Assembly: GCA_016926495.1 (NCBI GenBank)
Contig: JAFGOL010000021.1
Coordinates: forward strand, 1 to 6,842
From: Oligoflexia bacterium
GTDB taxonomy: Bacteria > Bdellovibrionota > JAFGOL01
Length of the DNA: 6,842 nt
Direction: 5' to 3'
The notes under the pieces are model-generated. The model was not told the DNA's origin. It made no database searches and saw only the letters and a list, made by a program, of their open reading frames with translations. This document shows positions 6,598 to 6,842 of this stretch, in pieces. Position 1 is the stretch's first letter, and every line of letters starts with the position of its first letter. The position numbers were made by a program, and so were the translations under genes.

Positions 6598-6842
6598 ATG
6601 TCGGACCAAAGAGACACCTGGAGAGTTTTCAAGATCATCAGCGAGTTTGTTGAAGGTTTTGAAACACTGAGTGATGTAAAAAAAGCTATAACGGTTTTCG
6701 GATCCGCGAGAGTGGATGAGGGCAACAGGTATTACGATGCCGCGCGCTTAATAGGACAGGAAATCGCCAGGGCGGGTTACGATGTTATAACCGGCGGAGG
6801 CCCGGGTATAATGGAGGCTGCCAACAGGGGCGCCCAGGAAGC
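6598..6842 (+). CDS. LOG-family (TIGR00730) Rossmann-fold protein, N-terminal part (partial at right edge)
   Basis: The first 81 residues are present and the frame is open to the end of the window. DTWRVFKIISEFVEGFETL (6-24) is the helical lead-in of the longer bacterial LOG proteins. VFGSAR (33-38) and VITGGGPGIMEAANRGA (63-79) are family nucleotide-binding motifs. LOG enzymes hydrolyse nucleoside 5'-monophosphates to base and ribose 5-phosphate; plant and some bacterial members activate cytokinins this way. Many were long mislabelled lysine decarboxylase. The downstream PGGxGTxxE active-site motif lies outside the window, so catalytic competence cannot be judged. It begins 2 bases after the Cys-rich gene and probably shares its transcript. 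The family call is firm, but the physiological substrate is not known. Confidence 0.9.
   Translation, partial: MSDQRDTWRVFKIISEFVEGFETLSDVKKAITVFGSARVDEGNRYYDAARLIGQEIARAGYDVITGGGPGIMEAANRGAQE

Noticed and set aside
1..6842. CRISPR array, insertion sequence, tRNA or prophage genes
   Set aside because: I saw no spaced direct repeats, transposase motifs, tRNA cloverleaf candidates or phage protein signatures on either strand.

Overview
This window looks like ordinary chromosomal DNA from a Gram-negative-type (diderm) bacterium. The evidence for two membranes is a probable outer-membrane beta-barrel fragment followed by an Slt70-like periplasmic lytic transglycosylase. Arginine is written mostly as AGG/AGA, and clear Shine-Dalgarno sites precede most genes. 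The lineage cannot be fixed from the sequence alone; an under-sampled diderm phylum is plausible but is inference. Nothing suggests a phage, plasmid, insertion sequence, CRISPR array or defence island. All recognised genes are on the + strand, and I recognise no tRNA or rRNA.

Left block (1-4192): four tightly packed genes. In order they are the C-terminal part of a probable outer-membrane barrel protein (open at the left edge), a 730-residue soluble lytic transglycosylase starting with GTG, a 305-residue thioredoxin reductase (trxB), and a 243-residue YcgR-like PilZ protein. The first two junctions are 4-base stop/start overlaps (GTGA and ATGA), and the third gap is only 17 bases. The block is therefore probably one operon linking the cell envelope, thiol redox and c-di-GMP sensing. 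The biological link between these roles is not evident from sequence.

Spacer (4193-4349): 157 AT-rich bases with two short inverted repeats and weak promoter-like hexamers, ending in a strong Shine-Dalgarno site. It probably separates two transcription units.

Right block (4350-6842): an EF-G-like translational GTPase with unusual nucleotide-binding motifs, a 67-residue eight-cysteine protein of the DUF6485 type overlapping it by one base, and the start of a LOG-family (TIGR00730) Rossmann-fold protein that runs off the right edge.

The most interesting item is the EF-G paralogue. It keeps the full EF-G domain order but lacks the first P-loop glycine, the catalytic histidine after DTPG and the lysine of NKxD, and its switch I is about 12 residues short. 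I found no convincing wholly new system. The EF-G-like/Cys-rich pair is the best candidate for follow-up.
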